A stretch of DNA of 13,541 nucleotides from Candidatus Desantisbacteria bacterium CG1_02_38_46 (lineage in GTDB: Bacteria > Desantisbacteria > UBA1551 > UBA1559). Location of the stretch: contig MNUO01000092.1 of NCBI GenBank assembly GCA_001871015.1, forward strand, positions 1-13,541, written 5' to 3'. The translations under genes were made by a program, and so were the position numbers. This document shows positions 12,608-13,541 of this stretch, one piece after another. Numbering within the stretch: position 1 is the first letter of the stretch; the number at the start of each line of letters is the position of its first letter. Below the pieces are notes generated by a model. It saw only the letters and a list, made by a program, of their open reading frames with translations, was not told where the DNA came from and searched no databases.

Positions 12608-13354
12608 CTATACTGTTTTAGGATAGTAGAGACACTTCTCCTTTCTACAGTTGGGATGGTTTTTGTTAGAATGAAAACAAGAAATCTTCTCCCGATGAAT
12701 TGGCAGATGAACATTGAAGTACTCCTTCGCTGAATTGTATGCTACACCAAGAGCAGTTCTAACAAAACTCTTACAACACATCGGGCCAACGTCATTAGCA
12801 ATAGTATCAATTGTCCGTGCTGCGATATGCATGGTAATGGCAGATTCTCTATCCTTTGGACATGCTGCACCCAGAATGACACTAAAGGCAGCACCGATTC
12901 CGATAGGCACACCACATACACCAGTGAGAGCACAGTACGGAGGCATGGATTGTTTTTGCGTCCGCTTCATAGCCTCGATAATCTGTTCATTAGAGACGCT
13001 CAATGTGCCATCGTTTTTTAACGCCGCTAGGAGCGATGCAGTAGCAATTAGGCCATGCTCACAACCCAAAAAGGGTATCTTGGGATGAGCCATAAGCAGC
13101 TCGGCTATCGCCAAGGGATCCTTTTCATTCGTGGTGAGGGCGATATCTTTGACGAGATCAAACGCTCCTTTTCCATGGCATTCATCGCAGACATAATGCC
13201 CCTTGGGGCAGCGGACATACCCTGTCTCTTCCTTACCGCAGTAGTTACAGACGACACTGACTGCGGTTTCCAAGTATTCCAGTGACGCACCACAAACCAT
13301 GCAGTTCTCTGCTCTTTTTTCCTCTTCCTTGGCACAACATTCTTTATTCTTCAT
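12608..13354 (-). CDS. DUF5714-like cysteine-rich protein, inside a CRISPR array
   Basis: A 248-residue protein with a zinc-ribbon-like N-terminus: C18-x2-C21, C36-x2-C39, and C49, H53, C56, C59 in RCPKGHYVCDECHGKG, which could hold two metals. A helical middle follows, with LGCEHGLIATASLLAALKND (about 97-116), a glycine-rich segment YCALTGVCGVPIGIGAAFSV (about 140-159) and AARTIDTIANDVGPMCCKSF. It ends in another cysteine cluster, CFHSNKNHPNCRKEKC. I recognise this as DUF5714-like; members occur in methanogens and other anaerobes, sometimes near radical-SAM or methyltransferase genes, and none has a known function to my knowledge. ATG 13354 has a perfect AGGAGG (13362-13367). Only 25 nt separate it from a CRISPR repeat, and 58 nt separate its stop from another. 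No own promoter is evident, so it may be read from the array transcript. Confidence 0.85.
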   Translation of the reverse strand: MKNKECCAKEEEKRAENCMVCGASLEYLETAVSVVCNYCGKEETGYVRCPKGHYVCDECHGKGAFDLVKDIALTTNEKDPLAIAELLMAHPKIPFLGCEHGLIATASLLAALKNDGTLSVSNEQIIEAMKRTQKQSMPPYCALTGVCGVPIGIGAAFSVILGAACPKDRESAITMHIAARTIDTIANDVGPMCCKSFVRTALGVAYNSAKEYFNVHLPIHREKISCFHSNKNHPNCRKEKCLYYPKTV

Positions 13355-13379
13355 GATTATTCCTCCTTCATTTTATCTT

Positions 13380-13541
13380 GTTTCAATCCTTGTTTTAATG
13401 GACTCGTCGTTCAAACAAATGTAAAATGAAAGATATGGATATCGCACATAGGTTTCAATCCTTGTTTTAATGGACTCGTCGTTCAAACAAAAGGAAGGGG
13501 GTGAGGAAGATGGGCAGGTCAATAAGTTTCAATCCTTGTTT
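13380..13541 (-). CRISPR. CRISPR array, leader-distal end (continues past right edge)
   Basis: Two complete identical 37-nt repeats (13380-13416, 13452-13488) and the first 16 nt of a third (13526-13541) are separated by spacers of 35 nt (13417-13451) and 37 nt (13489-13525). On the minus strand each repeat begins GTTTGAACG and ends GGATTGAAAC; the ATTGAAAC end is the typical 8-nt crRNA handle of type I-B/III-like systems, so the array should be transcribed leftwards with its leader to the right. The spacers differ and I see no match to the rest of the window. No cas genes are present here. Confidence 0.97.

Noticed and set aside
13417-13451. Possible self-targeting spacer
   Set aside because: I saw no match for either spacer elsewhere in this window; the wider genome cannot be checked here.

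Overview
The window is an AT-rich stretch of a bacterial chromosome. The most likely source is an uncultured anaerobic bacterium with an outer membrane. The reasons are a large O-antigen-ligase/TPR membrane protein, a secreted barrel-like protein, a two-subunit (split) glycine decarboxylase, a DUF5714-type cysteine-rich protein of the kind seen in anaerobes, and many small palindromic repeats. I cannot name the phylum from sequence alone. Every convincing gene except one transposase is on the minus strand, so the text reads right to left.

Right edge (12513-13541): a CRISPR array of 37-nt repeats. The ATTGAAAC repeat end shows that crRNA would be read on the minus strand, with the leader beyond the right edge. 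A complete DUF5714-like gene (12608-13354) sits between two perfect repeats, as if it were an 830-bp spacer. It is in the crRNA direction, 25 nt after a repeat. No cas gene is in view. Next (12378-12479) comes a cluster of GTAG-plus-palindrome (REP-like) elements. It is followed by an O-antigen ligase/TPR protein (10072-12354) and the glycine cleavage operon gcvH-gcvPA-gcvPB (9971 to 6812, coupled by 4-nt overlaps; no gcvT or lpd in view).

Middle (3128-6660): an accessory island with three toxin-antitoxin-like modules: RHH/RelE with a near-consensus promoter; a zeta-type kinase followed by an unlisted 53-aa partner gene; and a HEPN-like/MNT nucleotidyltransferase pair with a consensus-like promoter and a 17-bp palindrome over the expected start site. 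Two 144-bp direct repeats flank the HEPN/MNT pair and a secreted barrel-like protein. Each repeat consists of the identical 5' half (44 nt) of a tRNA-Ser(UGA) gene cut exactly at the end of the anticodon stem, followed by a conserved arm carrying tandem GTGAA-type motifs. This looks like repeated integration at the tRNA-Ser anticodon loop, with arm-type integrase sites, giving tandem cassettes without an integrase.

Left (1-3036): a second accessory segment with a NucS-like PD-(D/E)XK nuclease gene, a stand-alone RarA/MgsA C-terminal-domain protein, and the start of an unknown gene, coupled by overlaps. A 1390-bp insertion sequence with a DDE (rve) transposase has split the nuclease gene. Its 6-bp target duplication (CCTGAC) lets the original protein be rejoined exactly in frame. 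The IS ends carry five copies of one roughly 20-bp motif, three on the left and two on the right, which is unusual for a small IS.
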